A DNA stretch of 64,000 nucleotides. Source: Pandoraea horticolens. Lineage in GTDB: Bacteria > Pseudomonadota > Gammaproteobacteria > Burkholderiales > Burkholderiaceae. Below the pieces are notes generated by a model, which ran no database searches, was not told the origin of the DNA, and saw only the letters and a list, made by a program, of their open reading frames with translations. Of this stretch, positions 34,736 through 42,348 are shown piece by piece. The position numbers and the translations under genes were made by a program. Location of the stretch: assembly GCF_902459555.1 (NCBI RefSeq), contig NZ_CABPSM010000009.1, positions 62,001 through 126,000 on the forward strand. Direction: 5' to 3'. Every line of letters begins with the position of its first letter. The first letter of the stretch is position 1.

Positions 34736-35422
34736 ATGACACGCGTCATGATCGCTGACGATCACGCCGTTGTGCGCGACGGCATCAAGCACATCCTGGA
34801 AGGGGCCGGCACGTTTGACGTCGTCGGTGAGGTGGCGGACGGCGCTCAAATTCCTGCGCTAGTTCGCGATTGCTCCCCAAACGTGCTGTTGCTTGATTTG
34901 TCGATGCCGGGCAGGAACGGATTGGAATTGATCCAGATACTGCGGGATGCGCATCCGGGTTTGCGCGTATTGGTATTGACCATGCATTCCGAGGAGCAAT
35001 ACATCGTTCGGGCCTTCCAAGCGGGTGCGGCAGGATACCTGACCAAGGAGAGCGCGGCCGAAGAACTCGTAACAGCACTCGAGCATGTGGCACGCGGCGG
35101 CACGTATGTCAGCCATTCGATCGCGGGAAAGTTGGCGTCGAGCTTTCGCACCGATTGCGGCGACGCGCCTCATCGGCACCTCTCCAACCGCGAACTGGAG
35201 GTCTATCATCGCCTGGTCCGCGGAGAAACGCTCACCGTCATTGCCGATGCCTTGTGTGTGAGTCCCAAAACGGTTAGCACCTACAAGATGCGCATCATGG
35301 AGAAAATGCAGATGTCCGGTGACGTGCAACTTGTGCGCTATGCGCTTCGCAACCATATCTTCGAAGACGGCGAAGATCTGAGACAAGGCGCCGCCGCTAT
35401 CAGGTTTTCAACGCGTACTTGA
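34736..35422 (+). CDS. NarL/FixJ-family response regulator
   Basis: A 228-residue protein: receiver domain (DD at residues 8-9, Asp54 in 'LLLDLSMPG', 'VLTMHSEEQY', 'GYLTKESA') and LuxR-type DNA-binding domain ('LSNRELEVYHRLVRGETLTVIADAL...SPKTVSTYKMRIMEKM'). It is close to the regulator at 15376 and, like it, has no kinase gene next to it, so the two may share the kinase at 17974. ATG at 34736 follows GGAGACAGGAA. The C-terminal 20 residues extend beyond the usual end. Confidence 0.9.
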   Translation: MTRVMIADDHAVVRDGIKHILEGAGTFDVVGEVADGAQIPALVRDCSPNVLLLDLSMPGRNGLELIQILRDAHPGLRVLVLTMHSEEQYIVRAFQAGAAGYLTKESAAEELVTALEHVARGGTYVSHSIAGKLASSFRTDCGDAPHRHLSNRELEVYHRLVRGETLTVIADALCVSPKTVSTYKMRIMEKMQMSGDVQLVRYALRNHIFEDGEDLRQGAAAIRFSTRT

Positions 35423-35601
35423 TCTGCCATCTCACCGGCGAGTGAGAAATACCGGCTTCCGGCGCTTGGCGACGATGCCTTGTTCAACGCTTCCCATGAC
35501 GAGACATTCTGGCGTGCTGCAATGCGCGCGGCCCGGCGGCGACGTGCGAACCTGAACGCAATTTGTTCCATGTCATGTCCCGCCTACGTCGTATGCCTAT
35601 A

Positions 35602-35646
35602 TTGGACTCACGCTCGCGCCCAGGCAGGGCGCGAGCGTGAGTCCAA
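35602..35646 (+). repeat. Perfect 20-bp inverted repeat (hairpin) upstream of the DUF883 gene
   Basis: The arms 35602-35621 and 35627-35646 are exactly complementary over 20 bp with a 5-base loop, ending 24 bp before the DUF883 ATG. There is no T run, so it is not a simple intrinsic terminator. A TATATT at 35598-35603 overlaps its left end, and a short palindrome CCAACGTTGG overlaps the right. It could be an operator, an mRNA-stabilising 5' hairpin, or a remnant of a mobile repeat. Confidence 0.75.
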
Positions 35647-35670
35647 CGTTGGCCCCGACCGGAGCGAAAG

Positions 35671-36045
35671 ATGAATGACACCCCTACGGAACGTATGAAT
35701 CACCGGCAGACACTGATTCACGATGCAGACGCGCTGTTGGCGGACATGAAGGCGCTACTGAAAGACCTCGCGGACGAAGCCAATCTCGAGGCCAGCGAGG
35801 CCAAACCCGCGCTGAACGCCAGGCTTCAGCAACTCACTGCACGTCTGGACACACTGCGAAAGGCCGGTACGAAGAGCGTTTCGGCGTTGGCGCAGAACAC
35901 CGATCACTACGTGCGTGCCCACCCTTGGCGGAGCATTCTCGCAGCCGCATCCGTCGCTGCTGCTGCGGCAACGGCGGGTGCCATTGTGGCGCCCATGATT
36001 GCCCGGCGCCGGCGTCAGGCCGAAGACACCGAATTGCGCCGGTGA
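35671..36045 (+). CDS. DUF883 (ElaB/YqjD-like) protein
   Basis: A 124-residue protein. It has a charged helical N-terminal region (coiled coil, about residues 15-75), the sequence 'TDHYVRAHPWRSILAAASVA', and a C-terminal membrane segment followed by Arg-rich residues. This is the layout of ElaB/YqjD proteins, membrane-anchored stationary-phase proteins that can bind ribosomes in E. coli. ATG preceded by GGAG. A 20-bp hairpin precedes the ribosome site. Confidence 0.87.
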   Translation: MNDTPTERMNHRQTLIHDADALLADMKALLKDLADEANLEASEAKPALNARLQQLTARLDTLRKAGTKSVSALAQNTDHYVRAHPWRSILAAASVAAAAATAGAIVAPMIARRRRQAEDTELRR

Positions 36046-36059
36046 GGGGGAGGGAGAGG

Positions 36060-36236
36060 ATGGCCCCGCTCACAGCGCCGCGATCGACAACACTGATGAA
36101 GCTGCTCGACGAGGAGGCGCCGCGCGTGCGAACGCCGATGTCTGCTGCAGATTCACCCCTCGGCCAGTTCGCAACGCGGTGTGCGGCGTGCCTGCGTCGT
36201 CACGAGCGGTTGTTCCTGACGGGACGCGAAAAGTGA
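36060..36236 (+). CDS. Small hypothetical protein, 58 residues
   Basis: ATG at 36060 follows an extremely strong purine-rich site (GGGGGAGGGAGAGG). The protein has a basic start, 'LMKLLDEEAPRVRTPMS' in the middle and 'TRCAACLRRHERLF' near the end; the C-x-x-C pair might bind metal. Its stop overlaps a possible GTG of the next gene (GTGA). I recognise no family, and coding status is supported by context and ribosome site only. Confidence 0.45.
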   Translation: MAPLTAPRSTTLMKLLDEEAPRVRTPMSAADSPLGQFATRCAACLRRHERLFLTGREK

Positions 36237-36253
36237 GTCTTCGCCGGTGCGAT

Positions 36254-37042
36254 ATGGGCCGGCGGGCACTCACCGTGCTGGTCATCACGCTGATGCTGTT
36301 GGCGCAACCGGCCGGCGTGTATGCCCAATCGTCTCCGCACGACGTTTTGATTCTTGTCTATCATCGCTTTTCGGCGCGCGAGACGGATTCCACTACGGTG
36401 CGCACGGAAACTTTCCTCGCGCAGATCAGTTTCTTCGAGGAGAACGGCTTTCGGATCGTGCCACTGTCCGATGTGCTCGCATGGCACGCTGGCGTGCAGG
36501 ATAATCTGCCGCCACGGGCGCTCGTCCTGACGGTGGATGACGGCCATCGATCGGTGTATGAGGTGTTGTGGCCGATGCTGAAGGCGCACCCCGTGCCCAT
36601 CACGCTGTTCATTTACCCATCCGTGATTTCCAACGCTTCATACGCGATGACATGGGACGAATTGTGCACTCTGGCGGGGACCGGGGCCTTCGACGTTCAG
36701 TCTCACACTTACTGGCACCCGAATTTCAAGACAGAGCGAAAACGTCTGACGCCAGAGGCATACTCTCGCTTCGCTCACGACCAATTGCACCGGTCCCGTC
36801 GGCGGCTCGGGTTGGAACTGAAACACCCCGTCCGCCTGTTGGCATGGCCATTCGGCATCTACGATCAGCAACTGGAGGATATCGCCCGCGACGAGGGGTA
36901 CACCAACGGCTTCTCGCTCGATGCACAGCCAGTCGCCCGAGGGGCGAATCCGATGGCGCTGCCTCGGTATCTCATGACGCAGAGCTGCGCCACGGCGTGC
37001 CTGCGTGGCATGCTGCGCGACGCACAAAACCATCGTGATTAA
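36254..37042 (+). CDS. Exported polysaccharide deacetylase (NodB/CE4 fold)
   Basis: A 262-residue protein with a signal peptide ('VLVITLMLLAQPAGVYAQ') and NodB-fold motifs: 'LVYHRF', motif 1 'LTVDDGH' (T-F-D-D variant), motif 2 'QSHTYWHPNF' with the metal-binding His pair, and 'LAWPFGIYDQQ'. This pattern resembles the deacetylase half of PgaB, which removes acetyl groups from poly-N-acetylglucosamine in the periplasm. A GTG at 36233 is an alternative start. Its last 8 bases overlap the start of the DUF4015 gene. Confidence 0.83.
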   Translation: MGRRALTVLVITLMLLAQPAGVYAQSSPHDVLILVYHRFSARETDSTTVRTETFLAQISFFEENGFRIVPLSDVLAWHAGVQDNLPPRALVLTVDDGHRSVYEVLWPMLKAHPVPITLFIYPSVISNASYAMTWDELCTLAGTGAFDVQSHTYWHPNFKTERKRLTPEAYSRFAHDQLHRSRRRLGLELKHPVRLLAWPFGIYDQQLEDIARDEGYTNGFSLDAQPVARGANPMALPRYLMTQSCATACLRGMLRDAQNHRD

Positions 37043-38303
37043 ACGATCGATATTCTGGGGGCCGTTGCTGTTGTGGCTTCCCCTCTTGACTTCGGTCTCG
37101 GCCGCCGACATTACCGCGACCGTCATTGACTCGTCGACCGGACAGCCGATCGCGGGTGCGACCATCGTCGGTGCAGATCACGTGTGGGTCAGCGCCCGCG
37201 ACGGATCATTTCCACTGCCGGACTTAGCGCGAGATGGCGCCACGGCAATATCGGTGAAGGCGCCGGGATATGCGAGGGCGGAAGCGTCGATCGTCAGGGG
37301 CAAGTCTGTGACGGTCGCCATGGTCCCCAGCCGCCCCAAAGCGGTCTACCTTTCTGCCTACGGCATCGCCAGCCGCACGTTGCGCGATGCTGCGGTTGCC
37401 CTCTCTGGGCGCACTGCGATCAGTGCGCTCGTCATCGACATCAAAGGCGATCGCGGCATAGCACCCTATCGAAGCGCCGCACGCGAGCGCATTGGCGCGC
37501 AAGCCCATGTCAGCGCGCACCCCCCCAGGGTAGAGAACCTTCCGGCCTTGCTCAAATCGCTTCATGACCGGGGCCTATATCTTATTGCCCGAATCGTGGT
37601 GTTCAAGGACGACCCTTTGGCAGCGGCGCATCCCGAGTGGGCGGTGCGCGACAGCGATGGCAGTGTCTGGCGCGACCGGGAACACCTCAGGTGGATTGAT
37701 CCAACGATTTCCGCTGCATGGTCGACCCATCTTGATATGGCAGAGGAAGCCGCGCGCATGGGGTTCGACGAGATTCAATTCGACTATCTTCGATTCCCCG
37801 ACGCGCCGGGGCTGCAATTCCACGAGGCGAATACCGCCGAACATCGGGTCGGCGCTATTACCGGATTCCTTGCCGCCGCCCGCGAGCGGCTTGTCCGATA
37901 CAACGTCTACGTCTCTGCCGACATCTTTGGCTATGTTTGCTGGAATCTGAACGACACGGACATTGGCCAGCAGTTGGAAACCCTCGGCGACCTCGTCGAC
38001 TACATTTCTCCGATGTTGTACCCGTCGGGATTTAGCTGGGGACTTCCCGGGTGCAGACGGCCGACGGAACATCCGGGGGAAATCGTGTCTCGCTCATTGG
38101 AAGAGGCCATCCGGCGGTCTGGGTTGCCCGGGGTGCGATTCCGGCCCTGGTTACAGGCGTTTCGCGATTACGCTTTCGATCACCGGGCCTTCGGCGCCAC
38201 TGAGATTCGAGCACAGATCGAGGCCGCGGAGTCGGCGCAGGCCGATGGCTGGATGCTGTGGAATCCGCGGAATCAGTACGATCCGGCCACGCTGCCACGG
38301 TAG
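37035..38303 (+). CDS. DUF4015 putative glycoside hydrolase with N-terminal carboxypeptidase-regulatory-like domain
   Basis: A 422-residue exported protein. GTG start at 37035 (in the overlap GTGATTAA), signal peptide to about residue 24, a beta-sandwich carboxypeptidase-regulatory-like domain ('DSSTGQPIAGATIVGADHVW'), then a TIM-barrel DUF4015 domain with 'ALVIDIKGDRG', 'GFDEIQFDYLRFP', 'VSADIFGYVCW' and 'DYISPMLYPSGFSWG'. DUF4015 is a putative glycoside hydrolase family. Coupled to the deacetylase, it mirrors PgaB's deacetylase-plus-hydrolase pairing as separate proteins. Confidence 0.83.
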   Translation: MIKRSIFWGPLLLWLPLLTSVSAADITATVIDSSTGQPIAGATIVGADHVWVSARDGSFPLPDLARDGATAISVKAPGYARAEASIVRGKSVTVAMVPSRPKAVYLSAYGIASRTLRDAAVALSGRTAISALVIDIKGDRGIAPYRSAARERIGAQAHVSAHPPRVENLPALLKSLHDRGLYLIARIVVFKDDPLAAAHPEWAVRDSDGSVWRDREHLRWIDPTISAAWSTHLDMAEEAARMGFDEIQFDYLRFPDAPGLQFHEANTAEHRVGAITGFLAAARERLVRYNVYVSADIFGYVCWNLNDTDIGQQLETLGDLVDYISPMLYPSGFSWGLPGCRRPTEHPGEIVSRSLEEAIRRSGLPGVRFRPWLQAFRDYAFDHRAFGATEIRAQIEAAESAQADGWMLWNPRNQYDPATLPR

Positions 38304-38350
38304 TTCGGACGGCGCGCACAGGGGCGGCACGATGTCGAATGCTGCACGAT

Positions 38351-38391
38351 TTGATCTACGCCAAATCGCGTTGAGCATCATCGCCTACTGT
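38351..38391 (+). promoter_or_regulatory. Possible FNR-like promoter of the BCAM0308-family gene
   Basis: TTGATCTACGCCAA (38351-38364, 8 of 10) with a poor -10 TACTGT (38386-38391), giving a box centre at about -40.5. Weakest of the island's sites apart from 32373 and 41101. Confidence 0.38.
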
Positions 38392-38502
38392 TGAACATGT
38401 AGCGAGTCAGCCCGGTAGGCGGCAGCGTCGTCGCCGTGCATGCCTCGCTCGCATGCCATGTATTCGACGCAAGTCTGCGCCAGCATATCCAGGAGTTACA
38501 CC

Positions 38503-39006
38503 ATGAAATTCAGAGCCCGGTCAGCCATGGTTCGGCCCGCGAGGTGGGACCACCTTCCCGATGAGCACGTTCCGGACAGCTACAAGCAGCCCGACGCGGC
38601 GCCCGCATTGGCGGCGTGTCCCGTTTGCCATGCGGTTTATCTGCGCGGGCACTGGCAATGGCGTGTGGTACCCCCAGACGCGGCCTCGCTCACATGTTCC
38701 GCATGCCATCGCACCGCCGACGGTGTACCGGCCGCCCGCATTGCTTTGGAAGGGGAGTTCGAGGCGGCGCATCGTGCGGAGATTCTGGGACTGGTTCGCC
38801 ATCGGGCGCAGCGGTTGCACCGGGAGCACCCCATGGAGCGCGTGATGGCCATCACGTCTGATGAGACAGGGACTGCCATCACGACGACCGGCATGCATGT
38901 CGCACGGGACATCGCAACCGCGATTCATCATGCCTACGGGGGAAAGCTCAACTTCGATTACGGGCACGCAGAAGCGGAACTGCGCGTGCGCTGGCATCGG
39001 ACCTGA
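38503..39006 (+). CDS. BCAM0308 family protein (zinc-ribbon-like)
   Basis: A 167-residue cytoplasmic protein. Two C-x-x-C pairs ('ACPVCHAVYLRGHWQW' and 'LTCSACHRTADGVPAA') form a likely zinc ribbon; they are followed by 'LEGEFEAAHRAEILGLVRHRA' and 'HPMERVMAI'. The family is named after a gene of the B. cenocepacia low-oxygen-activated locus, so this is a useful marker for the island. Function unknown. ATG at 38503 preceded by AGGAG. Confidence 0.85.
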   Translation: MKFRARSAMVRPARWDHLPDEHVPDSYKQPDAAPALAACPVCHAVYLRGHWQWRVVPPDAASLTCSACHRTADGVPAARIALEGEFEAAHRAEILGLVRHRAQRLHREHPMERVMAITSDETGTAITTTGMHVARDIATAIHHAYGGKLNFDYGHAEAELRVRWHRT

Positions 39007-39057
39007 CCCGTGAACGCCCCGCGCCGGAGTCGGCGCGATCTAGCGAGGATGCAGACA

Positions 39058-39711
39058 ATGAACGAAGCTCACCATCCCCCGTACGACATCGTACCGGGCA
39101 CGCCAACGGCGCCTGCCGCGCCCGGATCACCGGCTGTCATCGATCTTCCGCCCCCGGACCTCAAGGGGAGCGCCCCGTTGATGATTGCGCTCGCACGGCG
39201 CAAAAGCCTGCGGGAATTCGCGCAGACGTCGCTGTCGCGCCAGCAACTCAGCGACATTCTATGGGCTGCGGACGGCATCAATCGCGCGGACACCGGTGGT
39301 CGCACCGCACCGTCGGCGCACGGCGTGAACGAAATCGACGTTTACGCCGCGCTGCCCGAGGGGGTGTACCGGTACGAGTCCATGTCGCACAAGTTGCGTC
39401 TCAAACATGCTGTCGACGCAAGAAACCTCACCGGCTATCAGGACTTTGTCGGCAAAGCGCCGCTCGATCTCGTGTATGTCGTGAATCATGCGCGCGCAGA
39501 CCAACTCCCGCAGTCACAGCGCGACTCGTTCGCGGGCGTGGCTATCGGCGCCATTTCGCAAAACGTCTCGCTCTATTGCGCGGCGGCCGGGCTGGCATGT
39601 GTCGTGCGCGGCTGGTTGAATCATCGGTTGCTTGCCAACGCCATGTCGCTGAACGAGGACGAAATTCCGGTGCTTGCCCAAACGATCGGACACTCGGTCA
39701 TCCCGACCTGA
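39058..39711 (+). CDS. SagB/ThcOx-type nitroreductase family protein
   Basis: A 217-residue FMN-dependent dehydrogenase-fold protein with 'RRKSLREFAQTSLSRQQLSDILWAADGINR', 'GGRTAPSAHGVNEIDVYAAL' and 'GAISQNVSLYCAAAGLACVVRG'. SagB-type proteins dehydrogenate peptides in some systems, but stand-alone versions without a cyclodehydratase, as here, occur widely and are uncharacterised. ATG at 39058 is favoured (GAGG 9 bases upstream); a GTG at 39010 is in frame. Confidence 0.85.
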   Translation: MNEAHHPPYDIVPGTPTAPAAPGSPAVIDLPPPDLKGSAPLMIALARRKSLREFAQTSLSRQQLSDILWAADGINRADTGGRTAPSAHGVNEIDVYAALPEGVYRYESMSHKLRLKHAVDARNLTGYQDFVGKAPLDLVYVVNHARADQLPQSQRDSFAGVAIGAISQNVSLYCAAAGLACVVRGWLNHRLLANAMSLNEDEIPVLAQTIGHSVIPT

Positions 39712-39730
39712 GTTGCGGCGCGTCGGGTCT

Positions 39731-39951
39731 TCAGACCTGATCCTCTTCGTCGCTTCGCACTAGCAGTATCGGCGTCGTGCTGGCAGTCACGACGCCCAGC
39801 GCCACGCTTTCCCCAACAAGGCGTCGCTATCGTCGACGATATAAATCGCCTTGATTTCGGCGTGACTCAATTGCGCAAGCTCAATCGCGTGCAATGTCGC
39901 CAGGCGCGACGCATGACTGCCGTCGACCGCCACCAGAATCTTGCGTAACAC
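39731..39951 (-). pseudogene. Universal stress protein with internal deletion
   Basis: From a GTG at 39951 with GGAGGT upstream, the frame encodes a normal UspA N-terminus ('LRKILVAVDGSHASRLATLH' to 'IYIVDDSDALL') and then runs out of frame. The other frame gives a normal USP C-terminus, 'ESVALGVVTASTTPILLVRS', ending at 39731. About 75 central codons, including the ATP loop, are missing at the junction near 39808. It is last in a minus-strand group with the rhomboid gene. Confidence 0.8.
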
Positions 39952-40008
39952 GGCCGCACCTCCGCTCAAGCGTCGGGGGCAGGAACGGGCACCTGCCTTC
40001 GCCCTATG

Positions 40009-40638
40009 TCACCACTCGGCTCGCTGCTCATGCTTGTGCCGCCGCCAATACAGCATGAGCGCGGCGCCCCCCAGCATTCCCCCCAAATGGGCGAAATGCG
40101 CCACGCCGTTCAGCGATCCGGAAACGCCCAGTGCCAGCTCGGCAACGCCGTAGAGCGTGGCGAACAGCCAGGCCTGTATGGGTATTGGTGGGATGAGGAG
40201 AACGACCGTTCGCCGTGGGAACAGCGCCGCAAACCCGAACAGCAATCCGAATACCCCGCCTGACGCGCCCACCGTCGGGTATGGCGAGGGAAATACGAAC
40301 GACGTGACGATCAGTTGCGTGAGCCCCGCGCTAAAGACGCTGCCGGCATACAGCGTCAACAAGCGTGCAGAGCCGAGTTCGCTTTCGATGTCCCGACCGA
40401 AGAGATAGAGGCCCCACATGTTGAACGCGAGATGAACCCATCCGGAGTGAAGCAGGCTATAGGTCAACAATTGCCATACGTGGAATTGCGAGGGTGCGTA
40501 GGGCGAAATGGAGGAGGCTGATGAAACCGGTGAAATGGGAGGTAGCGGCCAGAGGGCCAGCGCGTTCACGGACGCATCTCCTGCCGCGAGTTGGAGCAAG
40601 AATGCAACGACATTCACTAGAACGATGAGCTGCGTCAT
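40009..40638 (-). CDS. Rhomboid family intramembrane serine protease
   Basis: A 209-residue protein with six membrane segments. The catalytic Ser lies in 'VGASGGVFGLLFG' and the His in 'VAHFAHLGGMLGG'; the family 'HSGWVHLAFNMWGLYLFG' stretch is present. It cleaves membrane-anchored substrates within the bilayer. It sits 18 bp after the 114-residue gene, probably in the same operon and under the FNR-like promoter at 41074-41114. Confidence 0.9.
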   Translation of the reverse strand: MTQLIVLVNVVAFLLQLAAGDASVNALALWPLPPISPVSSASSISPYAPSQFHVWQLLTYSLLHSGWVHLAFNMWGLYLFGRDIESELGSARLLTLYAGSVFSAGLTQLIVTSFVFPSPYPTVGASGGVFGLLFGFAALFPRRTVVLLIPPIPIQAWLFATLYGVAELALGVSGSLNGVAHFAHLGGMLGGAALMLYWRRHKHEQRAEW

Positions 40639-40656
40639 GGCGGTTCTGCACGACGG

Positions 40657-41001
40657 TTAATGGAGGGTTTGGGGACAAGCAACGAGTGCCGTGGCCGCGA
40701 AGCCGCCATTGAATTGGGGAAGCGCCATCCCGTCGATGACGCGGCGTGCATAGCTGATGGCGCGCCGTAATGCGCGATACGGATCTGAATCCAGTCGATC
40801 GCTCAATGTGATCTGTATGACAACGGCGTCCTGCGACGGTGTTTCGCGCAAGCCGTCGTTACCCTTCACACTGACGCTACGCAGGATGGCGATGGGTATG
40901 TATCGCCGCTCTCCGCTTGGCACCGTATACCCGCCCAGTCCTGCGAGCTTGGCGTGGGCCTCGATAATGAATTCCTTATAGTGTTGCCGCAACGAAGACA
41001 T
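40657..41001 (-). CDS. Conserved-looking hypothetical protein, 114 residues
   Basis: Begins MSSLRQHYKEFIIEAHAKLA after a GGGAG site. Alternating beta and helix, soluble, with 'YRALRRAISYARRVIDGM' as an amphipathic helix near the end. Its N-terminus resembles small Burkholderiales proteins that start with a short Y-x-x-F-x-I-x-A motif, but I cannot assign a family. Probably cytoplasmic. First gene of a group with the rhomboid protease. Confidence 0.6.
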   Translation of the reverse strand: MSSLRQHYKEFIIEAHAKLAGLGGYTVPSGERRYIPIAILRSVSVKGNDGLRETPSQDAVVIQITLSDRLDSDPYRALRRAISYARRVIDGMALPQFNGGFAATALVACPQTLH

Positions 41002-41073
41002 GGAAACTCCCGTATCAGCTTGAGATATTGAGCACAGGTCCGACGCGACGACTCGCACTCTCGATATCTCACA

Positions 41074-41114
41074 TTTATAGACCCGTACGCGGCTCACGCC
41101 ATGACCCAAGTCAA
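41074..41114 (-). promoter_or_regulatory. FNR-like promoter of the 114-residue gene/rhomboid operon
   Basis: On the minus strand, TTGACTTGGGTCAT (41114-41101, 7 of 10) precedes TATAAA (41079-41074). The predicted start at about 41067 places the box centre near -40.5, good class II geometry despite one weak half-site. Confidence 0.45.
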
Positions 41115-41270
41115 CTCGCACTGCCTCGACAGGAGTGAGACCGCACAAATCCCGCTTTCAGGCGTCTCTCCGTCACATCGGCGACCGGCATTCGCGCATG
41201 AACCATCCCATCGTTTTGGATGGCGCACATGAAGGGGCATTGACTTGCGACAAAACAATTTTGCGAATGA

Positions 41271-41558
41271 GTGCCAAGCTTGAACTGTCGATCAGACGGG
41301 CGATGCCGTGATTTCCGGATGACGCCGGGCCTGGTCTCGATTGGCACACAAGATAGCGTGAGCGACGCGCTGCAATCCATGCTCTCACATGGGGTCCGGC
41401 GTCTGGCAGTGCTCGATGGCGGCACCTTGGTTGGCGTTGTTTCGCTCGACGACATCCTGGGGGTACTGGCAGCAGACTGGAATATGCTCGCGGCACTGAT
41501 TCGCAACGAACAAGCGCGCGAGCGTGCGGACCATGTGCCGCCTGGGTTGATCGTCTGA
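41271..41558 (+). pseudogene. CBS-domain protein reduced to its second CBS domain
   Basis: Only one CBS motif is present, starting at 'MTPGLVSIGTQDSVSDALQ' and containing 'HGVRRLAVLDGGTLVGVVSLDDIL'. The usual first CBS domain is absent; the preceding about 40 bases give scrambled residues, and no good ribosome site is seen. Related stress-locus proteins have two CBS domains (as HRP1 in mycobacteria). It may be a remnant, or a short stand-alone domain. Confidence 0.55.
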
Positions 41559-41706
41559 CCCCATGCCGAAAATGCCGCATTATGTCTGCCAACCTCGTGC
41601 AACGCCGGGCGAAACGGCATATTGGCGACGACGGCTTGCCAGTGAGCTGACCTGCGGGCCCGGCGGCGGAACGTCGGGAGAACTCAGCAAGCCGAGGAGA
41701 AGGTCA

Positions 41707-42336
41707 ATGCGTCAATTCTTCGATCGGGCTGACGCCGGGCGTCAGCTAGCCAAGGCGCTGAGTCATTACGCCGGGAAGCATCCATTGATCCTGGGGATTC
41801 CGCGCGGCGGCGTGCCCATTGCAGCCATCGTTGCAGAGGCATTGGGCGGTGAGCTGGATGTTGTTCTGGTTCGAAAACTAAGAGCGCCGGGGAATGCAGA
41901 ACTCGCTATTGGCGCCGTGGACGAAACTGGGCGAACCTTTCTGACGCCGTACGCCCAGATGGGAAACGTGGAGAGCGCCTATATCCAGCACGAGCGGGCA
42001 GCGCAACTCGAAACGCTGAGGTGGCGACGGGCTTGTCTCACGCCGGGGCGCAGAAGCACCAGCGCCCGTGGCCGGGTGACCATTGTCGTCGATGACGGCG
42101 TCGCCACCGGGGCGTCCATGATCGCGGCGTTGCAGGCCGTGCGGCAGTGCGAGCCGGCGCGTCTGGTGTGCGCCGTGCCCGTCGCTCCCCAAGACACCCT
42201 ACCTGAGCTTGCCTCGTACGCCGACGAAGTGGTGTGCCTGAACGCCCCCACCGAATTCAGCGCGGTGGGTGAATTTTATCGAACCTTTGCCCAGGTTGAC
42301 GACGACGAGGTGCTCGCATGCCTGCATGTCGGCTGA
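41707..42336 (+). CDS. Phosphoribosyltransferase family protein
   Basis: A 209-residue type I phosphoribosyltransferase: 'ILGIPRGGVPIAAIVAEALG' near the start and the PRPP-binding loop 'TIVVDDGVATGASMIAAL'. Stand-alone versions with a long hood region are found in dormancy and low-oxygen gene sets (for example in mycobacteria), with unknown substrate. ATG at 41707 follows GAGGAGAAGG; the frame upstream is not coding. Confidence 0.87.
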   Translation: MRQFFDRADAGRQLAKALSHYAGKHPLILGIPRGGVPIAAIVAEALGGELDVVLVRKLRAPGNAELAIGAVDETGRTFLTPYAQMGNVESAYIQHERAAQLETLRWRRACLTPGRRSTSARGRVTIVVDDGVATGASMIAALQAVRQCEPARLVCAVPVAPQDTLPELASYADEVVCLNAPTEFSAVGEFYRTFAQVDDDEVLACLHVG

Positions 42337-42348
42337 CGCGATGCGCTG

